The notes beneath the pieces were generated by a model, which searched no databases, was not told the DNA's origin, and saw only the letters and a list, made by a program, of their open reading frames with translations. Shown piece after piece: positions 36,312-48,132 of a DNA stretch of 64,000 nt (position 1 is the stretch's first letter; each line of letters begins with the position of its first letter). The position numbers and the translations under genes were made by a program. The stretch comes from Combretum micranthum (Eukaryota; Streptophyta; Magnoliopsida; Myrtales; Combretaceae), in contig JAMXBD010001405.1 of NCBI GenBank assembly GCA_024138025.1, forward strand, positions 62,001 through 126,000, read 5' to 3'.

Positions 36312-37975
36312 CATTTTCCAGCTAATCAACTTAGATATGAATGAAAATGTTTCCTCGAATTAAAAAAGATAAGAAATGCTGTGTACGAAGGCTAAATAGA
36401 ATGAAATAAGTGCTATTGCTTAACGTTTAACACACTGAGGATATTCCTTGTCGCATTGGATATATTTATAGAGAAATTTTGTGAATGTGATAGAGACAAA
36501 GATATTCCTCAGCTTGTAAGAATGTACCATGAATCTGACAAGGATTATCTTAGGCGGCTAAATCTAAGCTAGCCATGTTGGACTAACGTCATTAATGAAT
36601 CATGAGCTGTTTTGAACTCTTTACAACTACTTTAGTGCGTGTAGGGTCCATCAATATTTATTTCATAATACACATTTATTCTATAGATATATATATATAT
36701 ATATCACATGCATATGTTGTAGAAATTTTCCTTTCCTACGTCATAGTGCATATCATGACTTCTATTGAAGAGAATATTTCATAATCAACTTAAACCAAAG
36801 GAAAGTTGTGAATTTAAGATACCTAAATTCTTGCATTAATGGGTTTATATCTTGTGTTATTACCATCGAAATCTTCCTTTTTTCCGGTCTTTTCGAAATA
36901 CATTATTCCTGGTTTCTTTTCATATCTGTCGGATAAACATTTTTACAATGTCGGCTTTAAAGTACAACGTTGATGCACTACTGCCGTTCTCAACATAGAG
37001 AGAGAGAGAGAGAGAGTGAGTGAGTGACTGTGTGACACTCTTTATGTTGTTGCATGACTCATTGCTTACTCAGTAAAGTTTACCTAAGCAAAAAGTGTTG
37101 CAAGTTTCCTTCAAGTGGTTCGTACGTGGAAAAATATTGGACGACTTCCGAGGTGAAGAAGGTAAAAAGTGAATACACGGAAAACAGATTTGATACACCA
37201 CTTTTCGGCATTAGTGGCCAGCAAGCGCCTATATTTTAATAAACGGTTGAAATAGCGCATATTTTTTGTAAAATTATTTATGTAAAAAAATTTATTGGTA
37301 GTTATATATTATTAATTATTTCATGTAACGTGTTATATTGAATAAATCTTTTTCTCTATCAATTATTTCACGAATGTATCATATTGAATAAATTTTTTTC
37401 GGAAAATTGGTTGTGATTGAGAATGGCAAGAATGGCACAAGATCTTACGCCATAAATTTTCTTATTATACACATTCGTATGATATTTATCTAAGGCATTT
37501 TCAAAGATTAATTATTATATTTCTACTATTCTTATATCCGGTCACTTTTAATTGGAAGTAAATAAAGTATAATATAGGAAAATAGGCACGTGGAACCCAT
37601 CCAATATATATCAAATATCCTGTATATACGAAATGTAATTTCTTAATAAGCACATCTCAGGTACCTGCCAAAATTAATCCCATCATATATAATTAAAAAG
37701 CAAATGGTGGTGGAAGGTAAGGCAGACTTAAATTTATAATGTCATGTGATAAGTGGAGAACAAGAGAGTTTGTAATGGGAAACAAGTTATAGTTGGCGTA
37801 CTGATCCTTATTTTTTATATGATTATTCTATATCTCTTGTTTCAAAGTGTAATTTTACTAGTCTAATCTTTTAAAAGACATAAAGAAACTACATGTGCCC
37901 TAATGCCTACCAATTGAAAAAGATGAGACTTGAATGCAAACACCTAATTTATCTAAAAGCTAATTAACAATCTCT
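36312..37975. repeat. Duplicated SLAH upstream region, copy B, uninterrupted
   Basis: No gene. This is the continuous counterpart of 660-1294, 18283-18530 and 25167-25915. It shows the pre-insertion sequence for the hAT-like element of copy A (near 36975) and for the gag-only LTR element (near 37205). A GA microsatellite lies at 37000-37025. Confidence 0.8.
36463..36470 (-). promoter_or_regulatory. Putative TATA box of SLAH copy B
   Basis: TATAAATA on the minus strand, 152 bases upstream of the start codon at 36311, conserved in copy A at 815-822. Confidence 0.5.
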
Positions 37976-38639
37976 ATCTTGACAGAGTTAAGTTTAAACC
38001 AAGTTTTCATTACTAGCACAACCGGAAAAATTGATGATGTGGAGGATTTGGCAAATACCTATATGGAAAAATGTGATAGAAAGTACTTGGTCCCATAATT
38101 TTTGTGATATTTGAATTTTTACATTTGAGGACCCTATTTTGATAGAAAACGAGCCAACAAGCAAAATTTACTAGTTTCACCCAATTGATTTTTTTCCTTT
38201 TCTTCTGTTGCATCAATTGTTATTGGAACCGCATTTGTTTTTGGAGTAGATAACACCATAAAGGTAGAATAATCAATGATGTATGGTTGATGACATATGT
38301 GAGCGTGATGATTGATCAGTGAATAGATACAGTGGTGGAGTGATTGATAGAGAGGACGAGCAAGTTGCTTGTCAATCAGGAAAGGAATCCAAGTCCCAGC
38401 CACCGTAGGAGCCCTAACCCTACGCCTATTCCTAATGAGGTAGAGATGATTTTACTTTTGACGTAGAAGAAAAATACCATGAGGATTTGCCATGTCGACA
38501 CAATAGGTGTTATGTTCATTAGAATCGTAAGAGTTGGGAAACAAGGATGAGGATAGAGATTCCTAAGTTTCATGTTAGCCTACAAGCAACCATGGGAGTT
38601 CTTGGATTGGTTGGCGACAATAGAAGGGATTTTGGAATT
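37976..38639. other. Copy-B-specific stretch, left part
   Basis: Sequence absent from copy A. Short frames on the minus strand (38013-38573) show no known homology. It leads into the TRIM-like repeat pair. Confidence 0.4.
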
Positions 38640-39241
38640 TAAACGTGCTAGGGTGCAAATATGAGGTTGAAAAAATCCCACATAGAAAATATGGGACTTA
38701 TATGAAGGGTTTATAAGAAAGAAGATCTATTAACCTCATACCTTAAGGTTGTGGATTATAAATAGTATCCAATCCATTAGTGTATTCATTCACAAGGTCT
38801 GTTTGAAGAATCTCTTCTCGTTGAAGGCTTCCTCCTCTCAAAACAAATTGATATTAGAGCTGACGGTTCGACTAGGAAAGTCCCATGATTGGCTCTCCAT
38901 ATGGAAATAAGAGCTTTGTGGTGATGACTCATCGTGAAACCCTTCGTGTGTGGTGAGTAGGTGAGAGTGGACTACTCACAAAAGCGGGTTTAGTGGAGTC
39001 AATTTGATAAACTCTTAACATTCAATTTGACAAGCTCTTGATAAGATAGGGAGGTTCACACTTGAGGATGAGTAAGACCTGAGTCCATTGTGGAGACTCA
39101 TACTTAACGGAGAGATTTGTTAAGGTTCAAGTGTGAGGTTGAAAAAATTTCCACATAGGAAATATGAGACTAATGTAAAAGGTTTATAAGAGGGAAAACT
39201 TATTAACCTAGTACCTTAAATTTTTTGGATTATAGATGGTC
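38640..39241 (+). mobile_element. TRIM-like element: short LTR pair with a primer-site-like sequence
   Basis: Two direct repeats, about 38650-38765 and 39125-39240, share GTGAGGTTGAAAAAAT-type starts, GGTTTATAAGA and TTAACCTCATACCTTAA-type blocks. Near 38850-38862 TTGATATTAGAGC resembles the tRNA-Met primer site TGGTATCAGAGC, and a purine stretch (CGGAGAGATT) precedes the second repeat. No coding. Exact LTR ends and TSD are not clear, and the second LTR may be truncated. Confidence 0.45.
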
Positions 39242-39254
39242 CTTGAGGATAAAT

Positions 39255-39600
39255 GTATGCAGTTGGTAGCCAGTGACCAAATTGCATGGTAGAGCAATAA
39301 CATTGTGGCAGCAGACTAAATTGACTAGAAGTGGGCTAGGAAAATAAAAAATCATCGCATGGGAAAAGATCAAGAAGCATTTGCGAGCAACTTTTTTGCC
39401 TTATAATTTTCAATACATTATGCATTAGAGGTTGTGGAATTTGAAACACGGTAGCATGTCAATGGATGATTACACTACTGAATTTTATCAATTTGTTGCC
39501 ACGAATGAGATTCAAGAGACAAAGGAGCAACTGGTTGTGAGATATATAGGAGGATTGTGGTTGCGGTTGCAAATTCAATGCTCATTTTGAGTGTATCAAA
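39255..39600 (+). pseudogene. Ty3/gypsy gag fragment
   Basis: One plus-strand frame gives KLHGRAITLWQQTKLTRSGL, then WEKIKKHLRATFLPYNFQ and MDDYTTEFYQFVATNEIQET, ending near RYIGGL. This order and spacing match the retrotransposon gag domain of Ty3/gypsy elements. Two in-frame stops break it. I found no zinc knuckle, pol or LTRs of this type nearby. It lies in the block present only in copy B. Confidence 0.75.
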
Positions 39601-39610
39601 GTAAACTATA

Positions 39611-41231
39611 TCTGATTGCATTTAGATGCCAATAGGTTCCAATGTGCAATCATAATTAACGAGTTGCTCAAATAATAAAAGTGTTCATGGTATATCTTAA
39701 CCACAGTTGTTAACTATTTTCACCTGAACACTTTTTACTCTATCTAAATCTTTCCTTTGTTTTAGTCAAATTTTTGCTCATTCAACAACTCATTTTGGGT
39801 GTGTTGAAGCGCTAGAGTTTTCTAGTTCTTTTATATAATTTCTTTATATGCTATTCTTTCTTTTTAATAAGCTCGCTCCAAGCGCAAATGTACTCGATTC
39901 ACATGTTACGTGTTGGCATCACAACACATGGACACAGTGAATAATTGGTGGATTTACCCATTAAAAGATGCTTATCAATGTTTTAGCGTGAAGCTTGATG
40001 TTTACAAAAAGATTTTGACAACAAGACATATGTTCTTCATAAAAATTTTCACCCTTTTTAGGGTAGAAAGAGATAGAATCGTAAATGGAAAGAAAGTGGA
40101 TTGTTTTCGAGATCAAATACGAATGGTATAAACTATTTTGTTATTCTGTCATAAAGCATCATTATAATAAAAATGGAGAGCAAGATTGTACTTAAAATTA
40201 ATAAGCAATTTACAATCTTGTTGCTCACTTTTCTTATATTGTATTAATTTTGTCTGAAAATTAACACTCATCAATTATTTCTAGAGGTTTCAATTATGTA
40301 ATCTGGATAACAATCTAGAGTAGTATTAATGAATAATGTTGCGATGTTGCATGTTATTTGTCATTGGCCTATTTTTGAATTTGTCTTACTCTTGGATGTT
40401 CCACAAATAAAATAATATCCACGCCAAGCAATTTACGGCGGCGCTTCATATAATAATAAAGATTTTACTACCATTAGATGGTATAGTTAATCTTATGGAT
40501 ATTTAATTCATTTGCGCATGGTAAATATAGAAAGTGTACGAGAAAAAGAAACAAATAACTATAGTCAAAAGCGTAAGTAATATTGTAGCTTAATGACATT
40601 TCTTTTGATTTTTTAAGTAAGAAACATATATTTCATTCTTCCTCCCGTTGCAATAGGAAAAAAAAAAAAAAAAAACGCTATACTGAAAAGCAAGTCTTCG
40701 ATAGGAATATGGATGATCATGTAATCCTTCATATCTGATAAGAGACAATCTCACATGGACTATCAGGATAAGCAAATTAATTATTTATTTTCTCTCTCAT
40801 GGTTAAATAAGGATTGAAAACTAAAGCAACTTGCTTTTTAGTGGTACTCTTCAGATGTTGATGTACTTTTTCCCATTGAAGCAAGCAATAAGCACAGGAT
40901 CCCACCAAGAAAAGATTCATTTGGATAAATGTAACAAGTCATGATAGCAACTTGACCATGTGAAGTGAGCGGGTATGGGACGATAATGTACGAGATCCTT
41001 TCGTATTCTATGCTATAGAACCTATTCTATACATGTAGGAATCACGTTAAAATATTTTATAAAACCTATAAGATAAAAAGGTGTCATATAAAATTTATGG
41101 GATTTTCTATTACATTTTTATAATTTAATATTCTTTTATGTAAATTTTCCAACAACCTTCCCTTGTTTCCATAAATATATGACTAGTATGTTTATCAACT
41201 TATGATATGGTACCATCATATAATTACAATG
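39611..41231. repeat. Duplicated SLAH upstream region, copy B, distal block
   Basis: No gene. It is the counterpart of 28006-28698 and 29531-30141. The empty site of the 832-bp hAT-like element is near 40470-40485 (CATTAGATGGTATAG). Copy B has a private insertion at about 40573-40691. Confidence 0.8.
40573..40691 (-). mobile_element. Small copy-B-specific insertion with a homopolymer A tract
   Basis: About 119 bp present here and absent at the matching site of copy A (about 29632). AAAAGC occurs at both edges (40567-40572 and 40686-40691), a possible 6-bp target duplication. An A tract of 18 lies at about 40659-40676. A retroposed fragment is possible; a simple indel is not excluded. Strand is not determined. 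Confidence 0.35.
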
Positions 41232-41469
41232 TACCATAATGTTTAGGTCTAGTTGCTTAAATAAATAACACCACTAAATCTATTACATTATTTTTACATA
41301 TAAAATGTCCGTAGAAAACATATATATATATATATATATATAAAATACAACAAAACAAGAGCTCCAAATAATTTGTTCTCCAGACTATCTAATCCAATAG
41401 ATAAAAATACAAAATTAAGTCATAGAACATTCTTAGTTAGTAACTCTTACAAGAGATACTAGTTCTAAG

Positions 41470-41500
<31 letters not shown>

Positions 41501-42789
41501 AGAAATGCCAAACCCATACTTATCCTATAAGCATAAGTTCTAAAAAATTATACATAAAATTTATTCTATCTATGATTTTTAATATTTACCCGTTATTGAA
41601 AACCTACCAATCAAACGAGGTAGAATATGTTATAAATTTTAATAGGATTATGGATTCATCCTTGAAATTAAGCATGTCTACATAATTTTTGTCTATGTTT
41701 TAGCTAATCACAAACTGTCACAATGTTGTCTTTTCACTCTCTCATATATAACAAATTTCAATCGAAGTGGGATAGGATAAGCTTATCATTTCAAGACATG
41801 GAAACTTTACACTTGTTCTTTTAATCATATCACTTACTATTTGATACTATTCTTTTATTAAATAGAATGCTTTTATTTGTAAGGATATGGAAATCCACTG
41901 AATCTGATGACCATTTGCAGAACAGAACACGCTGATTGATAAGAAGAACAAGATGAGCATCAAATACCTCCATGATCTGTACTTATCCAATGATTTGTAC
42001 TTTGAAATATATGTATCTTGGAGTTTATCTTAATCGCCTAGCTATATCGTTTAATAAAATAAATAAACACGTTGTTAAATTCAAAACGTGCTTATTTAAT
42101 AACATTACATTTTAGCAACTAAAAAGTAGTGCCATTGCATAGTGATATCATATGAGCGGCCATGTTGCGTGTAAAGCTAAAAAGAGAACGTTCTGGATTT
42201 TTCTCTATTTGTCTTTAAGCACCATTACAATATTATTTATGATTTCCTAAGCTACTTAGAAAGCAACCACTCCCAAGTATATGCAATGGACTTGATTTTC
42301 TATGTCAATAAATGGTCTGTTCGTGATTGATCTCCAATTCTATGAAGATAATGTTATATATATTATATATATATATATCTCTCCCGATTTATACATTTTG
42401 TGTCGTACAAGTGTTAAGGATTAATTTAACAAACAAGGAAAGAAATGTTATTAGAGGCCTAAAAAAGCCTTATTCATATGCACCTAATAAGATATGGGAT
42501 TCAAAGAGTGGTTAACTATTAACTTCTATTCGTTCAAACCTCACATTAAGGTTGGATGCAGTTTAAAATGGATGAATTTCCACCGTCCTTAATTCCTTAT
42601 TTTTTAATAATCCTATCAATTACATGTTTTCTTATATGAAGAGTATTTAATGCAATACCGTTTGGTAATTACTTTTGTTTTGATGTGTCACATGTAATTG
42701 ATGGGAAATTCAAAAAGATACCATCCAGGAAAATTTTAGTTAATACCATCTTCGTAGTTAATTTTGGCATTTACATGTCCAAATTTTAG
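41232..42789. other. AT-rich spacer, nothing recognised
   Basis: Contains TA microsatellites (about 41321-41342, 41471-41494 and 42357-42378) and no protein homology or repeat termini that I can support. Confidence 0.5.
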
Positions 42790-43094
42790 TCAAAATATTT
42801 GAAGGACAAAAGAATCATGTAGGAGATAGAAGGAATACATAGGTTTTGACAAAATTTGAAAATGAAGAGAAAGCAAAAAAGAAATAGAAAACAAAAGGAA
42901 AAGAGAAGACACAGAAATCTTGGAAGACCAAGGAAAAAGAAAAACACTGGTTTTCCATAGTAGTAGATATTATAGCACTTTTTCACTATAACAGTAGATT
43001 ACTGCAGCACTTTTTACTATTTTATGATCATAGAACAACTCTTGAAATAATAGACCAGATAGAAAAAGATATACAAAGGATAAGTCAAAAGGTA

Positions 43095-43260
43095 AACTAT
43101 TATGAAGGTTTGGTAACAAGTATGACAATATGAGCACAAGTTTTGATATGATCATAAGAAGCAACAATAATAATAGGAAGCTTTATGACTTCTTGTAAGC
43201 AATAAATAATTTAGAAATTTTAAGCGTAGAAAAGTTGAAGGTTATATCTGAGAATTAAGT
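43095..43260 (+). repeat. Caulimovirid-cluster segment repeated at 56521-56685
   Basis: Nearly identical to 56521-56685 over about 150 bases (both start AAACTATTATGAAGG). In the right copy the frame reads through (56558-56752); here it is broken by stops. The protein is not recognised. Confidence 0.7.
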
Positions 43261-44226
43261 TTAGAAATAGAATCATCTCTTGTAGATTTAAACAAAAAGG
43301 TTAAGGAAGTAGTGTAAGAGTTTATAGACATACACAGGTTTTTAGCAAATGATAGGCTTTACATTTATCTAAAGAAGTGTTTTGAAAACTATCTTGCAGA
43401 TCTGAAAAATAGAGAAGATACAAATGGATTAAGAAAGCAGCTGAGTCAAATTAGGTTAATAGATCCTTACATACTTCTTAATACTAAACTTCATGATTAA
43501 GAAATTTGCTTGGCTAAATTTAGAGATTAAGAAGCATAATAGGGAACAAGTAGGAGACAATAGGCCTAAAATGAAAATCCAAAGAAAAGTAATTTCCCAT
43601 TTCAATATGGCTTAAATATCTGGTTAAGGCACAACAGATTATGTATTTGAATTTGTCTTTTGTGGATATAGACCAAACTCCATTTATTAATGCAATATGT
43701 GTGTCATCTTTGATCATGAGACCAAGTGGTGGTTGAAACATTTTTAGGTAATTTATTGGTAATATAGGTAAAGCTATGTCTCTTACTATAACCTGTGGTC
43801 CTTGGATGACTTCAGCTAACCTTGTTTCATGTTTTGTTTTTTGGTCTTTGTGGTTGGAAAAGTGAAGGTGGTGTACCAGGGATATTTGGCATTCTTTGAA
43901 ATGATATTATAATAGTTTTCTTAAATCAAAATTATTATAATCCTTACAAAGAACAAATAGGGATAGTGTATCAAGATGAAAAGGTTGAATTGTTAAATAG
44001 GATGTTATAAGATATAGGAAATACAATGATGAACACAAGAGAAAACACAGAAAGTGGTAAGCATAATTGGACCCAAGGAAGTGGATCAGAAAACCATCCC
44101 TACAAATTTTGCTCTGGTTATCCTATAAACAAACTCAAATATCAATGCAAAAGCTGTATGGTAGAATCTTGTAAATATGCCTAGAACATGGAAATGAAAC
44201 ATTTCAGTTTAATGAAAGGTTTATAG

Positions 44227-44718
44227 TCAACAGCAGTTTTCAACAAGATGCAATAGGAGAAAGGATAATGATGATAGACAATAAGATAGACATAATAGAA
44301 GAAGAACTACATGGAATGAATAGTCTAGAAAACTTAAAGAAAGAAGCTTTGAAAGGAAGGGAATAAAAGGAAATAATTCTGCTAGATTTTCAAGAGTTCG
44401 ATAGCTTTTTGTTGAATACACAAATCCTGTTTTACCATATAATTCATCATGGAACATTGGATCAATACAAATATTTTCCCTTTTTGATATTTGCTTGACC
44501 CAACTAATTGTTATGTTTAAATCATTAAATCCTCTCCAAGAGGGATTGGGATAGCCAGTAGTTTTAGAAATCACATCAGGCCAGTGGTAAAATACCATTG
44601 GGGCATGTCCTCTGCTTACTCTATACATTTGACAAAATACCATTGGGGCGTGTCCTCTGCTTACTCTATACATTTGACAAAATACCATTGGGGCGTGTCC
44701 TCTGCTTACTCTATACAT
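44227..44718 (-). pseudogene. Cluster open frame with three tandem 45-bp repeats, product unknown
   Basis: An open frame of 163 codons on the minus strand. It begins with three copies of a 15-residue unit (MYRVSRGHAPMVFCQ), followed by PDVISKTTGYPNPSWRGFND and NITISWVKQISKRENI. The part after the repeats has a diverged copy on the plus strand at about 57640-57775 (PDVIS, PSWKGFND, INWVKQISK), where the 15-residue unit occurs once. The 3' half (after about 44400) is leucine-rich with no homology. Probably a fragment of a caulimovirid polyprotein or accessory region; I cannot name the domain. Confidence 0.5.
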
Positions 44719-44723
44719 TTGAC
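44589..44723. repeat. Tandem repeat, 45 bp x 3
   Basis: Unit starts AAAATACCATTGGGGC; copies begin at 44589, 44634 and 44679 and are nearly identical (one A/G difference, in the first copy). 45 bp is 15 codons, so the frame is kept on both strands. A related single unit in the paralogous fragment near 57640 shows that this is a local, recent expansion. Confidence 0.9.
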
Positions 44724-45106
44724 AAAACCTATGTATTCCTTCTGTCTCCTACCTGATTCTTTTGTCCTTCAAAATATTCTTTCTTACCTTCATCTTCTCT
44801 TTTTTTCTTCTTCTTTTTTTTATTCTTCATTTTGATTGATTTCATCTGGTACTAAGTCTTCAATCCCTTCCATTTCTACGTCATGTGGTCTTGGATCGTT
44901 TTCTTCGTCTTTTCAATCTTCTTCTTTAAGAAGTTAACAAAGCGTATTTGGCCTAGTTTTGTATTTTAGCCAGATTATGCCTTTTTGTTTAGCAAATACT
45001 TGATTCAGCATTACTCGATCCTTATAAGCCTTGAGAAAAAGAAAGCCTCCTTTTTAGCCTTAATCCCGTGCTTCTTTGAAATTCCATTTACCTAAAAAGA
45101 AAATAA

Positions 45107-45352
45107 TTATATTAGCAAGCGAGATAATTCATCTGCTACCGTATTATGCTTTCCCTTGATGTGTTCAAATTTTACTTTGTACCCTTGATTTATTATCACA
45201 TCTTTGAATTTTAACCATCTTCTCTTGTTTATTTTATTACTTCCTGTATTTTTATGAAATTTAACTATAGCTTCACAATCTGTCCTAACTAACATCTCTT
45301 TTTTATTTAATAAAAATAATCTAAAACTTTCTAGACAATTTACAATAGCCAT
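45107..45352 (-). pseudogene. Endogenous caulimovirid RNase H fragment
   Basis: 81 codons. LLNKKEMLVRTDCEAIVKF contains the third RNase H acidic position (TDC), and KVKFEHIKGKHNTVADELSR is the C-terminal motif with the last catalytic Asp, typical of caulimovirids such as badnavirus relatives. The RNase H N-terminal half is missing: upstream the sequence joins RT finger sequence with the palm and thumb deleted. The downstream minus-strand sequence (to about 44890) may be the polyprotein tail. It cannot encode an active enzyme. Confidence 0.75.
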
Positions 45353-45424
45353 AATTTATCTATTTGTACTTGGTAAATTCTTTTCCTTAAATTTTTCACT
45401 TGTATATCTGTAAATTTAAAGACT

Positions 45425-45865
45425 ATAAGAATCATCCCTTGTGTTATCATTTAGTTTTCTATAATCTATTACCATTCTTGACTTTCTTTTTTCTATCTCA
45501 CTATGCTTACTAATAATAAAAGCAGGACTTTTATGTTGGTTGTTTAATCTTTCTATGACTCATAATTCTTATAATTTTTTTATGTGCATTTCAAAGTCTT
45601 GTCTGTGTAGATTATCACATTTTATTACCGTAGGATAAATTCTTAAATTGGGATTTATGATATCTAATTTACATACTATCTTATTCCATTCCTAAAATTT
45701 TGTGGGATTTTCACCAAAAATTTCTTTCTTTTTTAGGTTATTGGTGATTTAGTTACCATCTAGGTAACCTATTTCTAAACATGAATTTTCTAAAATCCTA
45801 TATACTTTTTCCCATTTTACCATTTTTCCTTCATTTAAGACAAGAAATAGTGGTAAGCACTAAGA
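45425..45865 (-). pseudogene. Endogenous caulimovirid reverse transcriptase N-terminal fragment
   Basis: The minus-strand frame holds SPAFIISKHSEIEKRKSRMV and IDYRKLNDNT (about 45525-45445), the finger motif of caulimovirid RT. Upstream sequence (about 45865-45540) has several stops but keeps a polyprotein-like reading. The catalytic YxDD palm is absent; the sequence jumps to RNase H at 45352. Orientation is opposite to the RT fragment at 45853-46260, which starts at the same place. Confidence 0.7.
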
Positions 45866-46260
45866 AGGCACATTTTGCAAAAAGGAACATTGAATTTCTA
45901 GGAGTATAAATAGGAGAAGAAAGAATTAAACTACAAGAACACATAGTCAGAAAGTTGTTAGAATTTCCTAAACAAATATACAAAAAGCAATTACAAGCAT
46001 TTTTAGGTTTGTTAAATTATACAAGACCCTTTATTAAGGATTTAAACTCATTTGGTAGGGCCTTTTATAATAAAATTTCTGGTTTTAAAAGTTTGTCTCA
46101 GAAAGATATAAAGCAAATAAGGAAAATAAAAGAACAAGTCAAAAGGTCACCAAAGTTAGGACTTCCTTTACATACAAATTTCCTGATTATTGAAAGTGAT
46201 GGATGTGATATAGGATAGGGAGGAATTTTATTAAGGAAACCCCATAAGTATGCTGAAAGG
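45853..46260 (+). pseudogene. Endogenous caulimovirid RT thumb/connection and RNase H start
   Basis: In one frame: STKKAHFAKRNIEFLGV, a stop at 45907, then LQAFLGLLNYTRPFIKDLN (RT thumb) and LIIESDGCDIG, the start of RNase H with its first catalytic Asp (about 46200). A stop follows at 46216 before GGIL. This is the part missing between the two minus-strand fragments to its left, so the polyprotein has been cut and partly inverted. The finger and palm are absent here. Confidence 0.75.
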
Positions 46261-48128
46261 ATCTAATTACTAAAAGGAGTTAGATGAAATAATAAATAGA
46301 CTAAAAAGGTTGTCAGTTGAAAGAAAAATAAATAAACCCTAAGCTTATTTTATGAAAGGAGAGTGGAAGTTTCTTTTAAAATGAACATGTTTCAAGAACC
46401 ACAGGAAACTAGGGTTATAGTAGAAAGCGAGAAAAGGAATAATAAGCTAGGAAATAGGTATAACAGACAAGATAATGCAAGGTTTTTAGATAGGCTTAGA
46501 CCATTCTCAGGAGAATTACATATTTTACTATCTCCAAGACCTAGTACAAGTTTAATCTTTTTAATATCCATTTTTATTATATTGTTGTCTTATGTTATCT
46601 TATGTTTATTAAAACTTATGTTATTATATATTTTTTCTTATATTATTGTTAGTATTGTTTTTGGTTTCTATTATGTGGATTACCTACTTTTATCTTGATG
46701 AAGATATTACATGACATATTAGAATGATTATCCAGTTATATAGTTCTTATGCATGTATATTTATCATGGAAGAATCTCACTCTGTAGAAGCTTTGTTGAA
46801 TGAGTTATTTGATTATGAATCGTTTCTACAAATACCATATATGTTGTTTATTAAAGAATACATAAAAGAATAAAGAAAAGAAATAAAAAGATTAAGAGAT
46901 GTTATAAGAAGAGCAACATGATACATAGAATAGCTAGAAAGTATTTTAGAATTACATTTTGAAGATCCAACTCTAAGGAACAGGAACTTTATAAGGATCC
47001 TATAAAGGACAAGAATATATAGTAATATGGATTATAACTATCTGTTTATTGAAGAATAAGAAGCATGATATAGGTTTGAAAAAATAACATAATAAGGTTC
47101 ATAGGATGAAATGGCTTTAAGTAGCATGCTTATATGGTATATTTTCGTTATCGGAATATTCACTAAAATATTGAATATCATAGTTGATATAATAGATTTG
47201 TTAATAAATCCTAAAAAGCATTTGATGTTTGAAGATTATGACAGTTATATAAAGCACATCAAAAGATATAAGACAACAATTGAAGGCTATAAAAGGTTTG
47301 TAGAATACGTGATAATAGACTTAGAAAGGATGGAAAAGGCAAAGAGAAAGATAAAAATACAAACAAAAAGGTGCAAATATGAGGGAAAAGAAGAAAAAGA
47401 GAGAAGAAGATGATAAGAACGAATATTTTGAAGGATAAAAAAATGAATACATAGCTTTTGACAAAATTTGAAAACGGACAGAAAGCAAAAAGGAAACAGA
47501 AAACAAAAGGAAAAGAAGATACAGGAATCTTAGAAGATAAAGGAAAAAGAATTCTAATAAAATCTTCATTTCTTTATTTTCCTTTTCAAAACAATAAACA
47601 TCTCCTTGTTGTGTCTTCTTTTAAATCCTTACTTCTTGCATTTCTCCTAAAATTCCTTTTTTCTTCTAACCATATTTCATAAGGAATAGGATCTTCTTCA
47701 TTTCCTATCAAAAAATCATCTTCCCAATATTGGATTAGTCTTAATGACTCTTCCTCATTTATGTCATCTTCTTCCTTTCTAAAATTCCATTAATTAGCCT
47801 TTGTCTCCTGTGCGTAGGAATTATATCTAGCATTAAGATACTTCTTCATTTCCTTTATCTTCTTAATTGAGTCATCAACACAACAAGAGGTTGAAATCCT
47901 ATTTCCTTCCATCCTGAAGTGTTTATTTGTTCTAGTACATTTATCATTCCTAACATTTCTCTTTCTTCTAAGGTTTGATTTGCTTCTTCCAAATGTATCA
48001 TATCATCCCCCTGTCTTCTTCTTCCAATGTTTATCCTATTTAATATTCCTACTCTAGAGGTTGTTTTTCTCATCTTTGTTATTTTAAGCATTCACTGCAT
48101 TTGCTGCATTCATATTACAAGCAGTTAA
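46261..48128. other. Caulimovirid-cluster sequence without recognised domains
   Basis: Open frames at 47111-47413 (plus, with a charged lysine-rich tail) and 47855-48091 (minus) have no family I can name. Pieces recur elsewhere in the cluster: 46735-46785 resembles 57940-57995, and the GGAAATAGGATTTCAACC segment at about 47895 (minus) recurs at 56876-56893 (plus). This shared content is the reason to assign it to the cluster. Confidence 0.45.
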
Positions 48129-48132
48129 ATAG

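Larger units (their letters stand above)
42790..48128. mobile_element. Endogenous caulimovirid (pararetrovirus) fragment cluster, left part
   Basis: A mosaic of fragments on both strands. Identity rests on RT and RNase H pieces of caulimovirid type (45107-46260). Other pieces recur in the right cluster (55809-58800): 43095-43250 matches 56521-56680; 43765-43815 matches 56940-57005; a segment inside 44227-44718 matches 57640-57775 inverted; 46735-46785 matches 57940-57995; 47425-47560 matches 42795-42945. Such inverted, partial, repeated pieces are typical of integrated plant pararetroviruses. No reading frame is complete. The Sirevirus-like element 48133-55807 splits the cluster. Confidence 0.65.

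Noticed and set aside
44101..44190. Zinc-finger-like Cys pattern (FCSGY...QCKSC...SCKYA) in the viral cluster
   Set aside because: The spacing does not fit the caulimovirid coat-protein knuckle (CX2CX4HX4C); left unassigned.
44584..44835. Plus-strand open frame over the 45-bp repeats
   Set aside because: The repeat is open on both strands because 45 is a multiple of three; only the minus strand has a paralogous protein segment downstream.
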